The notes: generated from the sequence alone by a model not told the origin. A DNA stretch of 64,000 bases from Desulfobacter vibrioformis DSM 8776 (GCF_000745975.1 NZ_JQKJ01000007.1:62001-126000); one strand, 5' to 3'; shown: positions 28,128 through 38,193, counted from the first letter of the stretch. Program-made: numbers and translations.

Positions 28128-28715
28128 CTAAATTTTATAAATTACCCGGGTATCAGTAATAATGATATCCACCGTATATTTCCTTGATTCCATCTGGATC
28201 TGGTCAACAATCTGCTCTTCATAAGCCAGAGATACCCTCCGGCAGGTTTCAGGCAGTTTTGTAATCAGCTTTGCATAGTAGTTGTTGCCGAATCCCATGC
28301 GCCCGCCCTTGTCATCAAAGGCCAGGCCCGGAATAATGGCAATATCCACATCATCCAGGGCGATTTTTTTGCATCGCTCCGGATTGGGCTCAAGCATGTC
28401 ATGGGCGTTGGGCACCAGATCCTTGTCAAAATGACTGATTTTGTACAAAAGAAAAGTATTTTTAACATCCGTAAATACCGGAAGAATAATACTTTTTCCG
28501 ATTTCCATGGCTTTGCGGATGATGTTTTCCGTAGGAATTTCCTTACTTCCTGGCGGGTACAGGAACACCTGCTGGGATTCTAAAAAGTTTGCAAATTCAA
28601 ACAATTTATTTTCAATAATATTGTATTTTTCTTCAATCTGTTCCGGGGGCAGGGCGTTCATGCGCTCAGCCACCAGGCTTAACACACTGTTTTTACCGCT
28701 TTTGGTCTCATCCAT
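28128..28715 (-). CDS. 5-formyltetrahydrofolate cyclo-ligase
   Basis: 195 aa from ATG 28715 (AAGGAA 8 nt upstream). The upstream in-frame extension to 28832 has no family counterpart. It converts 5-formyl-THF to 5,10-methenyl-THF with ATP. The ATP/folate-binding motif GGRMGFGNNYYAKLI matches the family GxRxGxGxGYYDR pattern, and a PTENII segment and central PGLAFDD are in place. Divergent from serS. One-carbon metabolism is prominent in sulfate reducers, but no other folate gene is adjacent. Confidence 0.9.
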   Translation of the reverse strand: MDETKSGKNSVLSLVAERMNALPPEQIEEKYNIIENKLFEFANFLESQQVFLYPPGSKEIPTENIIRKAMEIGKSIILPVFTDVKNTFLLYKISHFDKDLVPNAHDMLEPNPERCKKIALDDVDIAIIPGLAFDDKGGRMGFGNNYYAKLITKLPETCRRVSLAYEEQIVDQIQMESRKYTVDIIITDTRVIYKI

Positions 28716-28894
28716 AATGCTATTCCTTATTATTTCACAATAAAGTTTTTGAGAAATATTATACACTGTCGGACAATTGTCAACCGGCAATAATCGTTGA
28801 CTGTTTACATGGCCCGTGTTATCTGGATACAATTGTGAAAATATTATAATCAGTCACCTTTCAACCCTATAATCATGCAGGACAAAAATCGAAA
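28716..28894. promoter_or_regulatory. divergent promoter region, cyclo-ligase / serS
   Basis: 179 bp. A TATAAT hexamer lies at about 28845-28850 facing serS, but no good -35 could be assigned 17 nt upstream. No T-box-like leader is evident. Confidence 0.4.
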
Positions 28895-30175
28895 ATGCTT
28901 GATATCAAATTGATTAAAAATGACCTGGACACTGTTGTTCAGGGCATGAAAAAAAGAGGGGCGAACATTGATTTTTCCCCGTTTTTTCAAAATGAGGAAA
29001 AAAGAAAAGCACTTTTAATTGATATTGAAGAGTTACGCCATTTAAGAAATACTGTTTCCGATGAAATTGCCAAAATGAAGAAATCCGGCCAGGACGCCCA
29101 GCCAAGCATAGATAAAATGAGGGGCGTTTCTGAACAAATTAAGGAAATGGACAAAGCACTCAATGACCTGGAGGCCTGGATCAAGGAATTCCTTATTCAT
29201 CTTCCCAATCTGCCCCATGAAGATGTCCCCATGGGAAAGGATGACACTGAAAACCGGCTTGAAAAGACCTGGGGAACACCCCGGTCCTTTGATTTTCAGA
29301 TCAAGGATCATGCTGACATTGCCGAAAGCTTAGGCATTCTCAATCTTGGGTGTGCCGCAAAGATTGCCGGGGCCAGATTTCCTTTGTACCTGGGCGCAGG
29401 CGCACGCCTGGAAAGGGCTTTAATCAACTTCATGCTGGATATTCACACCCGCGAACACGGGTATAAGGAAGTTTTACCGCCGTTTATCGTAAATAAGGAA
29501 ACCATGACCGGCACGGGCCAGCTGCCTAAATTTGAAGAAGATCTTTTTAAGCTCGAGGGCTGGGATTACTACCTGATTCCCACATCAGAGGTGCCCATGA
29601 CCAACATCCCGGCCGGAGAAATTCTGGATGAGTCCAGGCTGCCCATGAAATTCACGGCATTTACCCCCTGTTTCAGGTCCGAAGCAGGCTCCTACGGCAA
29701 AGACACCAAAGGACTGATTCGCCAACACCAGTTCAACAAAGTGGAAATGGTGAAAATCACCTCCCCGGAGACCTCATTTGAGGAGCTTGAATCATTGCTG
29801 ACCAATGCGGAAGACATTCTCCAGCGCCTGGAACTGCCCTACCAGGTGGTCACCTTGTGCAGCGGTGACCTGGGATTTTCCGCCACGAAAACCTATGACC
29901 TTGAAGTGTGGATGCCCGGCCAGGATAAATACAGAGAGATTTCCTCATGTTCAAACTGCCTTGATTTCCAGGCCAGGCGGGCAAACATCCGGTTCCGGCG
30001 GGAAAACGCCAAAAAGCCGGAGTTCTGCCACACCCTGAACGGATCAGGTCTGGCCGTGGGCAGAACCTTTGCTGCAATTGTTGAAAACTATCAGATGGAA
30101 GACGGAACCGTCAGAGTGCCCAAGGCACTGGTACCGTATATGGGAGGTATAGAAATAATTGACTATGAATCTTAA
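28895..30175 (+). CDS. serS: serine--tRNA ligase
   Basis: 426 aa, full length. The N-terminal antiparallel coiled-coil arm (about 30-105) binds the long variable arm of tRNA-Ser; the class II catalytic core follows. Motif 2 is FRSEAGSYGKDTKGLIRQHQ, and motif 3 is NGSGLAVGRTFAAIVENYQ. The serine pocket segment TSEVPMTN is present. The stop codon lies within the first codons of thrC (overlap 11 bases), so threonine synthase follows in the same transcript. Confidence 0.97.
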   Translation: MLDIKLIKNDLDTVVQGMKKRGANIDFSPFFQNEEKRKALLIDIEELRHLRNTVSDEIAKMKKSGQDAQPSIDKMRGVSEQIKEMDKALNDLEAWIKEFLIHLPNLPHEDVPMGKDDTENRLEKTWGTPRSFDFQIKDHADIAESLGILNLGCAAKIAGARFPLYLGAGARLERALINFMLDIHTREHGYKEVLPPFIVNKETMTGTGQLPKFEEDLFKLEGWDYYLIPTSEVPMTNIPAGEILDESRLPMKFTAFTPCFRSEAGSYGKDTKGLIRQHQFNKVEMVKITSPETSFEELESLLTNAEDILQRLELPYQVVTLCSGDLGFSATKTYDLEVWMPGQDKYREISSCSNCLDFQARRANIRFRRENAKKPEFCHTLNGSGLAVGRTFAAIVENYQMEDGTVRVPKALVPYMGGIEIIDYES

Positions 30176-31658
30176 TCTGTTTCCTGGGGATATCAGGCCG
30201 CATATCATACCCTCGCCCCGGGGGGAAATGTACTATAAATGCCTTGGCTGCGGTGCTGAATACGGCATTGAAAAACTGTTATACGTGTGTCCGGCATGCA
30301 ACCAGGTATTGCTGATCCATGACCGGAACAAAGATCAGCTCAACGCCATTTCAGGCGAAACCTGGCAGAGAATCTTTGATTACCGGAAAATGCTTAAGAT
30401 ACCGGCGCTTAAAGGGATTTACCGGTACCACGAATTCATCGGCCCCAGCATCCCCCTTGAATCCATCATCTATCTGGGTGAAGGGCACACGCCGGTGGTG
30501 GAGGCCAACGCCGGGCTCCAGGAAAAAACCGGGGTAAAGTTCTATTACAAAAACGACGGCCAGAACCCTTCGGCCTCATTCAAAGACAGGGGCATGGCCT
30601 CTGCCCTGTCCAGTATAAAATATCTTATTGACCAGGGATTTGTCTCCGAGGTGATTGCGATATGTGCATCCACCGGTGACACCTCGGCATCGGCAGCCCT
30701 TTATGCCTCCTATCTGGGGTCTAAAGTAAAATCCGCCGTACTTTTGCCCCATAAAAAGGTCACCTCTGCCCAGCTGGCCCAGCCTTTGGGAAGCGGTGCC
30801 AGGGTTTTTGAAATCCCAGGGGTTTTTGACGACTGCATGAAAATTGTGGAGCACCTGTCTTCAAGCTATCCTGTGGTACTGCTCAACTCCAAAAACGCCT
30901 GGCGTATCCTGGGGCAGGAGTCCTACTCCTATGAGATCGCCCAGGACTTTGACTGGGATATGGATAAAAAAGTGGTCATGGTTCCCATTGGAAATGCCGG
31001 CAATATTTCAGCGATCATGAACGGATTCCTGAAATTTTACAACACCGGCATCATCCATACTCTGCCAAAGATCATCGGGGTTCAGTCCGAACATGCAGAC
31101 CCGGTATACAAATATTATCTGGAATCCGATGAGAGCAAACGTAAATTTACGCCGGTCCAGACCCAGCCAAGTGTAGCCCAGGCAGCCATGATCGGAAATC
31201 CCGTATCCATGCCAAGGGTCATCCGGATCGCCCGGGAATATGATGCAGCCAGCGGCCACAGAAATGTTTTTGTGGTCCAGGTAAAAGAACAGCAGATCAT
31301 GGACTGGCAGCTTACAGCCAACCAGAACGGGCATATCACCTGCACCCAGGGGGGCGAGTGTCTTGCCGGGATGGTCCGGGCAAAGGCATTAAACCTCGTG
31401 GATGACAGCGAAACCGTGATTCTGGATGCCACGGCCCATGCCATTAAATTTTCCGGTTTCCAGGATCTTTATTTTAAAGGCGAACTGGCCGGGGCATACG
31501 GTATTTCATCTGACAGCCGGTTTATTAATCTGCCGGATTTTATTTCCCCGGATGACCCTGAATTGATTCCGTCCCAGGAAAAACCCCTTGGGGCATCCCA
31601 GTTCCAGGAATTCGTAAAGGATGTATCAGAAAAAATCGCCACCCGTCTAGGGCTTTAA
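30165..31658 (+). CDS. thrC: threonine synthase
   Basis: 497 aa, PLP-dependent; converts O-phosphohomoserine to threonine. The N-terminus carries a four-Cys zinc-ribbon-like element (CLGCGAEYG ... CPACN) as in archaeal/bacterial class thrC. The PLP lysine is in NPSASFKDRGMASA, with the phosphate-binding loop VPIGNAGNISAIM. Start ATG 30165; an in-frame TTG at 30159 has better spacing to GGGAGG and may be the real start. Overlaps the serS end. About 50-60 residues longer than minimal ThrC because of the N-terminal ribbon and a C-terminal tail. Confidence 0.9.
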   Translation: MNLNLFPGDIRPHIIPSPRGEMYYKCLGCGAEYGIEKLLYVCPACNQVLLIHDRNKDQLNAISGETWQRIFDYRKMLKIPALKGIYRYHEFIGPSIPLESIIYLGEGHTPVVEANAGLQEKTGVKFYYKNDGQNPSASFKDRGMASALSSIKYLIDQGFVSEVIAICASTGDTSASAALYASYLGSKVKSAVLLPHKKVTSAQLAQPLGSGARVFEIPGVFDDCMKIVEHLSSSYPVVLLNSKNAWRILGQESYSYEIAQDFDWDMDKKVVMVPIGNAGNISAIMNGFLKFYNTGIIHTLPKIIGVQSEHADPVYKYYLESDESKRKFTPVQTQPSVAQAAMIGNPVSMPRVIRIAREYDAASGHRNVFVVQVKEQQIMDWQLTANQNGHITCTQGGECLAGMVRAKALNLVDDSETVILDATAHAIKFSGFQDLYFKGELAGAYGISSDSRFINLPDFISPDDPELIPSQEKPLGASQFQEFVKDVSEKIATRLGL

Positions 31659-31661
31659 TTT

Positions 31662-33158
31662 ATGTCTTTTTTCCGGGCCATCATCATAAGATGGGGTGTT
31701 ATCCCGGTCATACTGGTTTCATTCACCCCTTGCGCCTCTTTTTCAGCAATGGGGGTGAAAACCAGTTTTAAGAAGTATTCCCTTTTCCGCTACGATAATC
31801 GGGTTTACCTGTGCGAGCCTTACCTGGTCCAAAAAGATGAATGGCTGTATAAAATTTTCCGCCGGAAAGGAGAAATATCCACATCGGATTTCCCGCTTTT
31901 TTTAAATATATTTAAAGCCATTAATCCGCAACTCGGCAAAATTGATGCCATTTCTCCCGGCAGCCAAATTCTGATTCCCCTGAAGCAGGTGGATAAAAAT
32001 GATTACGAACAGGACAGCAACAGCACTGTGGCGGTGCCGGTGCTGGCGTTCTCCACAGAGATTAAGCCCGCCACTTTGTCCCGGCATACCCACAAACACG
32101 AACTCAAGGCCGGAGACACCATATCTAAACTGCTTTCCGAAGAATTTTTAACACCCAGGGGCAATGTATCCAAGGTGGGAGAAAAAGCCATTCTCCATCT
32201 GAATCCAGGCATTACAGACATCAACTGCATCTATCAGGGAAAAAGCATTATAATTCCTGAGCCTTCAATTCTTTCCCAGCCCTGGTTTAAGGATTTCATT
32301 GCCATGGGAAAAGAACATGCACCGCCTGCAGATCGCCGTTCCACCCATTTTCCTGAAAAAACACAAACCGCCCCCCACCATACGGCAAAACCTATTTCCA
32401 TGGCGGATTTGGCGCATCTTAAACGCTATACCCAGCTTATCCGGGGCCGCCTCATGCACCAGGGGAAACTGTTTTTCCCGCTCGGCAGCCACGGCGGCAG
32501 GCCTAAATTTATTGACTTGTCAAAAACGCCTGTCATCAGTGACTCTACCGGAAAAAAAACCGTGCTGCTGGAACCCGATACCACAGAATCATCCATGGAC
32601 CCGGATCTTGTTGCCACCATGAAAGCCTATTGGAAGGGGCTGCAGTTTAAAAAATTCAGTGATGTCCTCAATACCACGGTACAGTTCAACACACAGACCA
32701 TGAAAGATGTGCCAAAATCCCAGGAATCATTAATCCGGACGCTTCTGGCTGTCACATCCTATGCCTATGAGCCCCAGGCCCTTTTCCCCGTATCTTTAAA
32801 CAAGGTACAGATGACAATCTCTTTAGGCAGAATCACCCATGACCACGCCCCTGATATTTTAATCAATCCGGGAAGCGTCTACGGCAGCGCTCTTGACGTA
32901 TTAAAACACCAGGGATACCAGATCCTGGATCTGCCTTCGGCTCTCACCTTTGAAGATATCTGTACCCGCCTTTTTTCAAGGCTTGGGTATCAGGTGTGGA
33001 AAGACCCGTCATTCAAGGCAAACCGGAAAGTGAAAAATATCCCGGGCATTTACGCTGAAAAAGGGATGGAGAAGCTTTTTTTGACCCGGACCCCTCTTTT
33101 CAAAAGTGCCACAACCTTTCTGGAAAATGAGAAAATAGATGTGATTATGCTTAACTAA
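31662..33158 (+). CDS. LysM-domain secreted protein
   Basis: 498 aa. N-terminal signal peptide (IIIRWGVIPVILVSF, cleavage near FSA). Two LysM modules: about 50-108 (VQKDEWLYKIFRRKGE, ending GSQILIPL) and about 145-200 (LKAGDTISKLLSEEF, ending GKSIIIPEP). These bind the glycan of peptidoglycan. The ~290-residue C-terminal part is not recognised. It follows thrC by 3 nt and precedes a PilF-like lipoprotein by 12 nt. Being next to the pil locus it may anchor or gate envelope structures, but this is inference. Confidence 0.8.
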   Translation: MSFFRAIIIRWGVIPVILVSFTPCASFSAMGVKTSFKKYSLFRYDNRVYLCEPYLVQKDEWLYKIFRRKGEISTSDFPLFLNIFKAINPQLGKIDAISPGSQILIPLKQVDKNDYEQDSNSTVAVPVLAFSTEIKPATLSRHTHKHELKAGDTISKLLSEEFLTPRGNVSKVGEKAILHLNPGITDINCIYQGKSIIIPEPSILSQPWFKDFIAMGKEHAPPADRRSTHFPEKTQTAPHHTAKPISMADLAHLKRYTQLIRGRLMHQGKLFFPLGSHGGRPKFIDLSKTPVISDSTGKKTVLLEPDTTESSMDPDLVATMKAYWKGLQFKKFSDVLNTTVQFNTQTMKDVPKSQESLIRTLLAVTSYAYEPQALFPVSLNKVQMTISLGRITHDHAPDILINPGSVYGSALDVLKHQGYQILDLPSALTFEDICTRLFSRLGYQVWKDPSFKANRKVKNIPGIYAEKGMEKLFLTRTPLFKSATTFLENEKIDVIMLN

Positions 33159-33170
33159 GGAGCCGGCCCG

Positions 33171-33926
33171 ATGAAAACAAAACTGTATATCCTGGTTTGT
33201 ATCTGTACTGTCATGGCATCCTGCACCCCAACGGCACAGACCCAAAAACAGAACAAAATCGCCCAGGCCATCAAGAAAGAGGGCGATGTATTCCAGGCCC
33301 AGGGGAACTATACGGCAGCATTGACCAAACTGCTTGACGCAGAAAAAATCGCGCCGGACGACCCATATATTCAAAACAGCCTGGGACTGGCCTATATGGG
33401 TAAAAAAAAAGAGGATATGGCCGTCCAGGCTTTTCACAAAGCCCTGGCGCTCAAACCCGATTACACCGAAGCCCTGAACAATCTTGGCGCAGCGTATCTT
33501 CGGGATGAAAAATGGGACATTGCCATAAAGACATTCAACAAGGTTCTTGAAGACATCACCTACCCCACCCCCCATTACCCCTTGGCCAATATCGGGTGGG
33601 CACAGATGGAACAGAACAATTACCCCCTGGCCCAGAAATATTTTCTTAACGCATTAAGGGAAGTGCCCGGATTCATTCAGGCGGTCCATGGTCTTGCCCA
33701 GCTATATATCCGAACCGGCCAGACAGACAGAGCTATCGCTTATCTGGATCAAAATATAAAAAGATACCCGGACACGGTTATATTCCATGCAGACCTTGCC
33801 CAGGCGTATGAAGCCTGCGGCCAGGTCCGCCAGGCCATTAAAGCCTGGCAGGTGGTTATGCAGCTGGTTCCTGAAAATTCCAGTCTCTATTTCAAAGCAG
33901 AGCAGCGTCTGTTTGACCTGCAGTAA
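33171..33926 (+). CDS. TPR lipoprotein, PilF/PilW-like
   Basis: 251 aa. Lipobox MASC (Cys at about 18), then five to six TPR units, for example AYMGKKKEDMAVQAFHKAL and LGAAYLRDEKWDIAIKTFN, extending to the C-terminus. PilF/PilW lipoproteins of this size and layout are pilotins that bring secretin PilQ to the outer membrane and help it multimerise. The convergent gene ending 4 bp away is pilQ itself, which strengthens this reading. RBS AAGGAG is 9 nt upstream. Confidence 0.8.
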   Translation: MKTKLYILVCICTVMASCTPTAQTQKQNKIAQAIKKEGDVFQAQGNYTAALTKLLDAEKIAPDDPYIQNSLGLAYMGKKKEDMAVQAFHKALALKPDYTEALNNLGAAYLRDEKWDIAIKTFNKVLEDITYPTPHYPLANIGWAQMEQNNYPLAQKYFLNALREVPGFIQAVHGLAQLYIRTGQTDRAIAYLDQNIKRYPDTVIFHADLAQAYEACGQVRQAIKAWQVVMQLVPENSSLYFKAEQRLFDLQ

Positions 33927-33930
33927 AATC

Positions 33931-36234
33931 CTATTTCACAATATGCCTTTTCTGCTCAAGCTGGACAATGGAAGGGGTCAGGAAAATAAGCAGTTCATTT
34001 CGATCGTCAACCTTGGCTTTTGAACCAAAAAGATAGCCTAACCCGGGAATGCCTTCCAGAAAAGGAACACCATCACTGTCCTGGCTCTGGGTCGTCTTGA
34101 CAACACCGCCAATGACAACCGTATCATTATTATTCACGAGAAGCTCTGTTTCCGCCTCATTTGTGGCCAGGGTCGGGACACCATCGGAACTGATGCTGGC
34201 AACGTCATTTTTGGTCAAGTGCACGGTCATGGAAATTCTGTTATCCGGCGTAACATGGGGCGTTACTTCCAGCAACAGGTCTATGTCTTTAAACTTCACA
34301 CCAGGCGTGCCTTCAGCATTAACGTCTTGATAAGCATATTGTGCGCCCTGCTTGATCATGGCCTTTTTGTTGTCCAGGGTCAGAATTCTTGGAGAGGATA
34401 CGATCCTGACGTCGCCTTGTTCTTCGAACGCTTGAAGCTGGGCATTGAGTGCGCTGACAGAAGACCCGAACAGTCCGAAAAAGGAAAAATGACCTGAAAC
34501 ACCTGCTGTATTAACAGACACAGCGTAATCATCAACAAAGCCTGATGTTACAGTAGACGCATTGGACAGATTCCAATTGATTCCGAAACTTCGGGAGAAC
34601 TCCTTGGTCACTTCGACGACCTTGGCCTCTATCATAATCTGGGGCGTCACTTTGTCCAGGCGGTAGATCAGCTCATTGGCCTGGTCGATTTTAGCCTGGG
34701 TATCGGTAATAATCAGCATATTGGTACGGGTGTCCACTGAAATTTTGCCCCGGCCATGGGTCAGGATCTGGGATACATGGGGTTCAATATCAGCCTTTGC
34801 ATCTGAATAATTGACAGGAATATATTCGGTGACAAGGGGTTCCAGGGCCTTTTTCTGATCCTCGGATTTCTGCCGGGCAGCAATGGCTTCCTGGCGTTCG
34901 TTTTCCTCCCTGGCAAGGGTTGCTGTGGTGGCGATGCGGATGACATTGCCTTCCATCTTTTTACCCAGGCGGTTCATTTTTAATACAAGATCAAGGATCT
35001 GGTCCCAGGGTACGGGATCTTCCATGCTCATTGTCACCTTGCCCTGCACATCTTTATCAATGGCGAAATTCACGCCTCCCACACTTTTCAATATCCTGAA
35101 AACATTTTTAATATCTGTTTCATAAAAATCCAGTTTGATTTTTTCACCGGTGTAACGAACCGAGGACGGATTCAACAAAGGATCCTGGTCCAGGGAAGCC
35201 TCCTCTTTCTGAGCTGTTGGCTGCCCCTGATCCGGTTCTTTAAATCCGGCATGGGACTTTGGGCCGGGGTCCGGATCCTTTTGGGCTTTTTCAAATTCAG
35301 GGGCAGAGACGGTGGATGCTTCAAAGGTCATATGAATGCCCTTGGTGGTTTGAATCACTTGGAACGGCACGTTTTCCCTGATTTTGATATCCACCAGCGT
35401 ATCATTGGGATTTGCGGGATTTGGCCGGGGCATGACCTGTTCCACGGCAGAATTGAAATAACGGGTCACAAGGGGCCGCTGATGGCGGCTGGGCACCATT
35501 GTATTATACAATATCAGCCCTATGGAATCATTTTTGTTCTGAATGGTTTCGTATCGAACCGGATGATCCGTCTGAATCTGAATATCAGACTGGCCAAGCG
35601 TATTGTTATCAAATTCAATATGGGTCAGATGGGCCGTCGTTCCTAGGATGGGAATGTCTTGGGGCAGCTCCGCAGCCGCGTCCAAGCCCTGCCCGGGTTC
35701 ATCTGGAACAGGATCTGCCCCAGCCGTCTGTTCAAAATCGGCCTGACTGCCTTTTAGAATGATACCCAAACGGTCCGGTTTTTCCTCTACAATGTACGGC
35801 AGATCCGCTTTAAGGAGGATATCTACCTTGGGTGTTGTCCGGGCCTGATCAACAAATCCCACCTTTACACCGCTGACACGGGTGTCGGAAAAGGATACGG
35901 CATCCACACCAGGGGCAAGCCGGGCATTGGGCAGATAAACGCTCACGGCAAAGGGAAAAGGCTGCTTAATGGACGTGTAATCATTCAACGCCCCCAAGGA
36001 ACCCTGGATCCATACCTCAAACACATCTGCTTGCGGGTTGACCCATATTTTGTCAACCGTTCCGGGCAAAGACGCCGAATCGTCCCGTAAAGTCCGGCTT
36101 TCCTGCACCTTGGCTGCACGTTCAGGTGCTGCGGTCTTCTGGGTTACGCACCCTGACATAAAGGAAAGCCACAGAACCAGCATGATAAGACCTATCCCAT
36201 AATGTCTGACAGCAGACCGGTAATTAACCATCAT
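33931..36234 (-). CDS. pilQ: type IV pilus secretin
   Basis: 767 aa from ATG 36234, which follows the pilP stop after one base with GGGGAA upstream. It forms the outer-membrane pore for the pilus. Signal peptide with lipobox MSGC (Cys about 29), so the secretin is probably lipidated. Two AMIN-like domains (about 60-165 and 195-305) bind peptidoglycan. A STN domain lies at about 363-435 (LDFYETDIKNVFRILKSVGG), an N1 domain at about 470-530, and the secretin core from 545 to near the end (VGGVVKTTQSQ). Last gene of pilMNOPQ. Confidence 0.92.
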   Translation of the reverse strand: MMVNYRSAVRHYGIGLIMLVLWLSFMSGCVTQKTAAPERAAKVQESRTLRDDSASLPGTVDKIWVNPQADVFEVWIQGSLGALNDYTSIKQPFPFAVSVYLPNARLAPGVDAVSFSDTRVSGVKVGFVDQARTTPKVDILLKADLPYIVEEKPDRLGIILKGSQADFEQTAGADPVPDEPGQGLDAAAELPQDIPILGTTAHLTHIEFDNNTLGQSDIQIQTDHPVRYETIQNKNDSIGLILYNTMVPSRHQRPLVTRYFNSAVEQVMPRPNPANPNDTLVDIKIRENVPFQVIQTTKGIHMTFEASTVSAPEFEKAQKDPDPGPKSHAGFKEPDQGQPTAQKEEASLDQDPLLNPSSVRYTGEKIKLDFYETDIKNVFRILKSVGGVNFAIDKDVQGKVTMSMEDPVPWDQILDLVLKMNRLGKKMEGNVIRIATTATLAREENERQEAIAARQKSEDQKKALEPLVTEYIPVNYSDAKADIEPHVSQILTHGRGKISVDTRTNMLIITDTQAKIDQANELIYRLDKVTPQIMIEAKVVEVTKEFSRSFGINWNLSNASTVTSGFVDDYAVSVNTAGVSGHFSFFGLFGSSVSALNAQLQAFEEQGDVRIVSSPRILTLDNKKAMIKQGAQYAYQDVNAEGTPGVKFKDIDLLLEVTPHVTPDNRISMTVHLTKNDVASISSDGVPTLATNEAETELLVNNNDTVVIGGVVKTTQSQDSDGVPFLEGIPGLGYLFGSKAKVDDRNELLIFLTPSIVQLEQKRHIVK

Positions 36235-36235
36235 C

Positions 36236-36907
36236 TTATTCCCCATCCTCACTTTTATGAAATTTAATCTCCTCATACCGCTTGCGGCTTTTTCCGTTAT
36301 ACGCGTCCATATTTTCTTCAATTGTAATGCCTTTCATGGTGACGGATGTCACCCTCCCGCCCTGGGACCCTATATAGGTACCAATGGCAACCTCATACCC
36401 TTTACCGGTAGCATCTTCCACCATGGCAATGGTCCGGTCTGACATTTCAACAATGGCCACCAGTTTAATCTGGCTTAACTCCAGTTTTTCCAGGGGAGTC
36501 AATGGTCTCTTGGGCTTTGTATCCACGGAGGCGCCTGACCCGGCAGGGATGTTTTTTTCAGCAATCAAAGGAATGAACGGATCCACCCGGCCCTTGCTGT
36601 CATATTGTTCCATGGGCATGGAAATGCCTGCTTTTTGCAAGGCATCGGCTTTATCTTTGTCCTCCCCATCGGCGTTCACAGAATCCCGGGCTGGTTTCAA
36701 ATCAGGTACCAATGCCTGTTTTTTTCCGGCATCCCCGGGATCAGGCGTTTGCGATGCCGGCGGATTTGGTTTGGAAATGGATTTGGAAACCACCAGGGTC
36801 TGTTTTGCCAGTTCTGGCCCAGGGGCCTGATCCTCATTACAGGCGCATACAAACAGCAAGGAAACAACCAAACCGGCTAGGCAACATATTTTAATTAATT
36901 TTTCCAT
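36236..36907 (-). CDS. pilP: type IV pilus assembly lipoprotein
   Basis: 223 aa. Lipobox VCAC (Cys about 23), a disordered Pro/Asp/Lys-rich linker at about 30-95, then the PilP beta-domain (RVDPFIPL, PLEKLELSQIKLVAI, GKGYEVAIGTYIGSQGGRV). It links the inner-membrane PilMNO platform to the secretin. Longer than typical PilP (about 175 aa) because of the linker. Separated from pilO by 12 nt and from pilQ by one base. Confidence 0.92.
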   Translation of the reverse strand: MEKLIKICCLAGLVVSLLFVCACNEDQAPGPELAKQTLVVSKSISKPNPPASQTPDPGDAGKKQALVPDLKPARDSVNADGEDKDKADALQKAGISMPMEQYDSKGRVDPFIPLIAEKNIPAGSGASVDTKPKRPLTPLEKLELSQIKLVAIVEMSDRTIAMVEDATGKGYEVAIGTYIGSQGGRVTSVTMKGITIEENMDAYNGKSRKRYEEIKFHKSEDGE

Positions 36908-36919
36908 ATCCGGCGTCTT

Positions 36920-37591
36920 CTACCTTTTTTTACGTTTCTTCTTGTTTTTGTTCCCCGTATCTCCATCTTCCTGGGGGTCAACAAACATGTAGGTAACGGC
37001 CACGCATTTCATCTGGATTTTATTTTTGTCAGCGACCTCTTTTTCGGCAATCCGGTTCATATTAATGGCCGACATATTGACAATACGATTGAGTCCTGCA
37101 ACCCGGTAAAAAAATTCAGCCATCTGGTGGTAACGGCCCACAACCGTCATGGACAATGGGATTTCTGTGTAGGACTCGTTTCTCACCATGTTCTGGGGCG
37201 CAAACAACTGGACTTCAAGCCCGGCATCCCTTCCTGCCTTGGATATTTCATCCAGCAGCGACGGCAGTTCTCTTTTGTCGGGCAGGGCGGTCATGGCAAT
37301 GTTAAACTGTTCCCGGACTTGCGCCATCTGGGCTTCCACCTTTTCAAGGGTGCTGGCTTTGATCTTGTACGTTGACAAAATATTTTTCTGATTTTCCAGA
37401 TCTTCCCGGGCTGCCGTAAGGGCATCAAGCTTTGGGCCAAGCAGCAGAAAATAGAACCCGGCACCGATTAAACCCAATGACCCCAGACAGATAAGCAGGC
37501 GCTGAACTTTGGTCAACGCACTTATTTTTTCAAACAGGGCGTCCATGTTCCCTTTTTTTTTCACGGTGCTGTCTTTTTTTCCCCCTGCCAT
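36920..37591 (-). CDS. pilO: type IV pilus inner-membrane platform protein
   Basis: 223 aa: cytoplasmic N-terminus, one TM at about 33-50 (LLICLGSLGLIGAGFYFLLL), coiled coil to about 90, then the ferredoxin-like PilO domain (PSLLDEISKAGRDAGLEVQ). It ends in a very basic tail (KNKKKRKKR). Pairs with PilN. The ATG shares one base with the pilN stop (TAATG). Confidence 0.9.
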   Translation of the reverse strand: MAGGKKDSTVKKKGNMDALFEKISALTKVQRLLICLGSLGLIGAGFYFLLLGPKLDALTAAREDLENQKNILSTYKIKASTLEKVEAQMAQVREQFNIAMTALPDKRELPSLLDEISKAGRDAGLEVQLFAPQNMVRNESYTEIPLSMTVVGRYHQMAEFFYRVAGLNRIVNMSAINMNRIAEKEVADKNKIQMKCVAVTYMFVDPQEDGDTGNKNKKKRKKR

Positions 37592-38193
37592 TATTTTTTC
37601 CTTTTTTGGGACGTTTCATCCTTATCGGTCTCATCGGATGCGGGGTCGGGCAGTCTCTTTGTGCAGGATATTTCAAATTCCTTTAACCGAATATTATTGT
37701 CAAATTCCTTTGTCCTTGACAGTTTTAAATCGACGGCCCCAATCATCTGGGAATTTTCAAGATTTCTCATGAATTCAGCAATGGTCGGGTTATCAAAGGC
37801 AATCCCTTTTAAAGAAACGGTTTGAGCATCTGCGGCCACACTGGACAGCCACATTTTTGTTTTCACAATTCGTTGCGCCAGTTGTTCCAATAAAATCTGA
37901 TGCTCATTCTTTCTTTTTTTCAGGGTGGCAACAATGGCCAGTTTATCTTCCAGAATCGCCAAATCTTTCTTAATCCGGGAAACCTTATCTGCCTTTTTCT
38001 TATACTTGAGGCTTTCGGCCCTTACCTGGGCCACCTCATTCTGTGTCCGGGACAGTTCATTATTCAGTTGAACAAACACCCAAACCAGTGCCAGAATAAT
38101 AAAAACAAGGGAAAGAAAAAAGACAGATACCTGGCGGCGGATATTTTCCTTTTTCCTGGCAAGCCTGAACGGCAACAGATTGATTCGTATCAT
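37591..38193 (-). CDS. pilN: type IV pilus inner-membrane platform protein
   Basis: 200 aa. It opens with the conserved INLLPFR motif that docks into PilM, followed by one TM (about 24-45), a coiled coil and the C-terminal ferredoxin-like domain. Its ATG overlaps the pilM stop by 4 bases. The end is charged (DETDKDETSQKRKK). Confidence 0.92.
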   Translation of the reverse strand: MIRINLLPFRLARKKENIRRQVSVFFLSLVFIILALVWVFVQLNNELSRTQNEVAQVRAESLKYKKKADKVSRIKKDLAILEDKLAIVATLKKRKNEHQILLEQLAQRIVKTKMWLSSVAADAQTVSLKGIAFDNPTIAEFMRNLENSQMIGAVDLKLSRTKEFDNNIRLKEFEISCTKRLPDPASDETDKDETSQKRKK

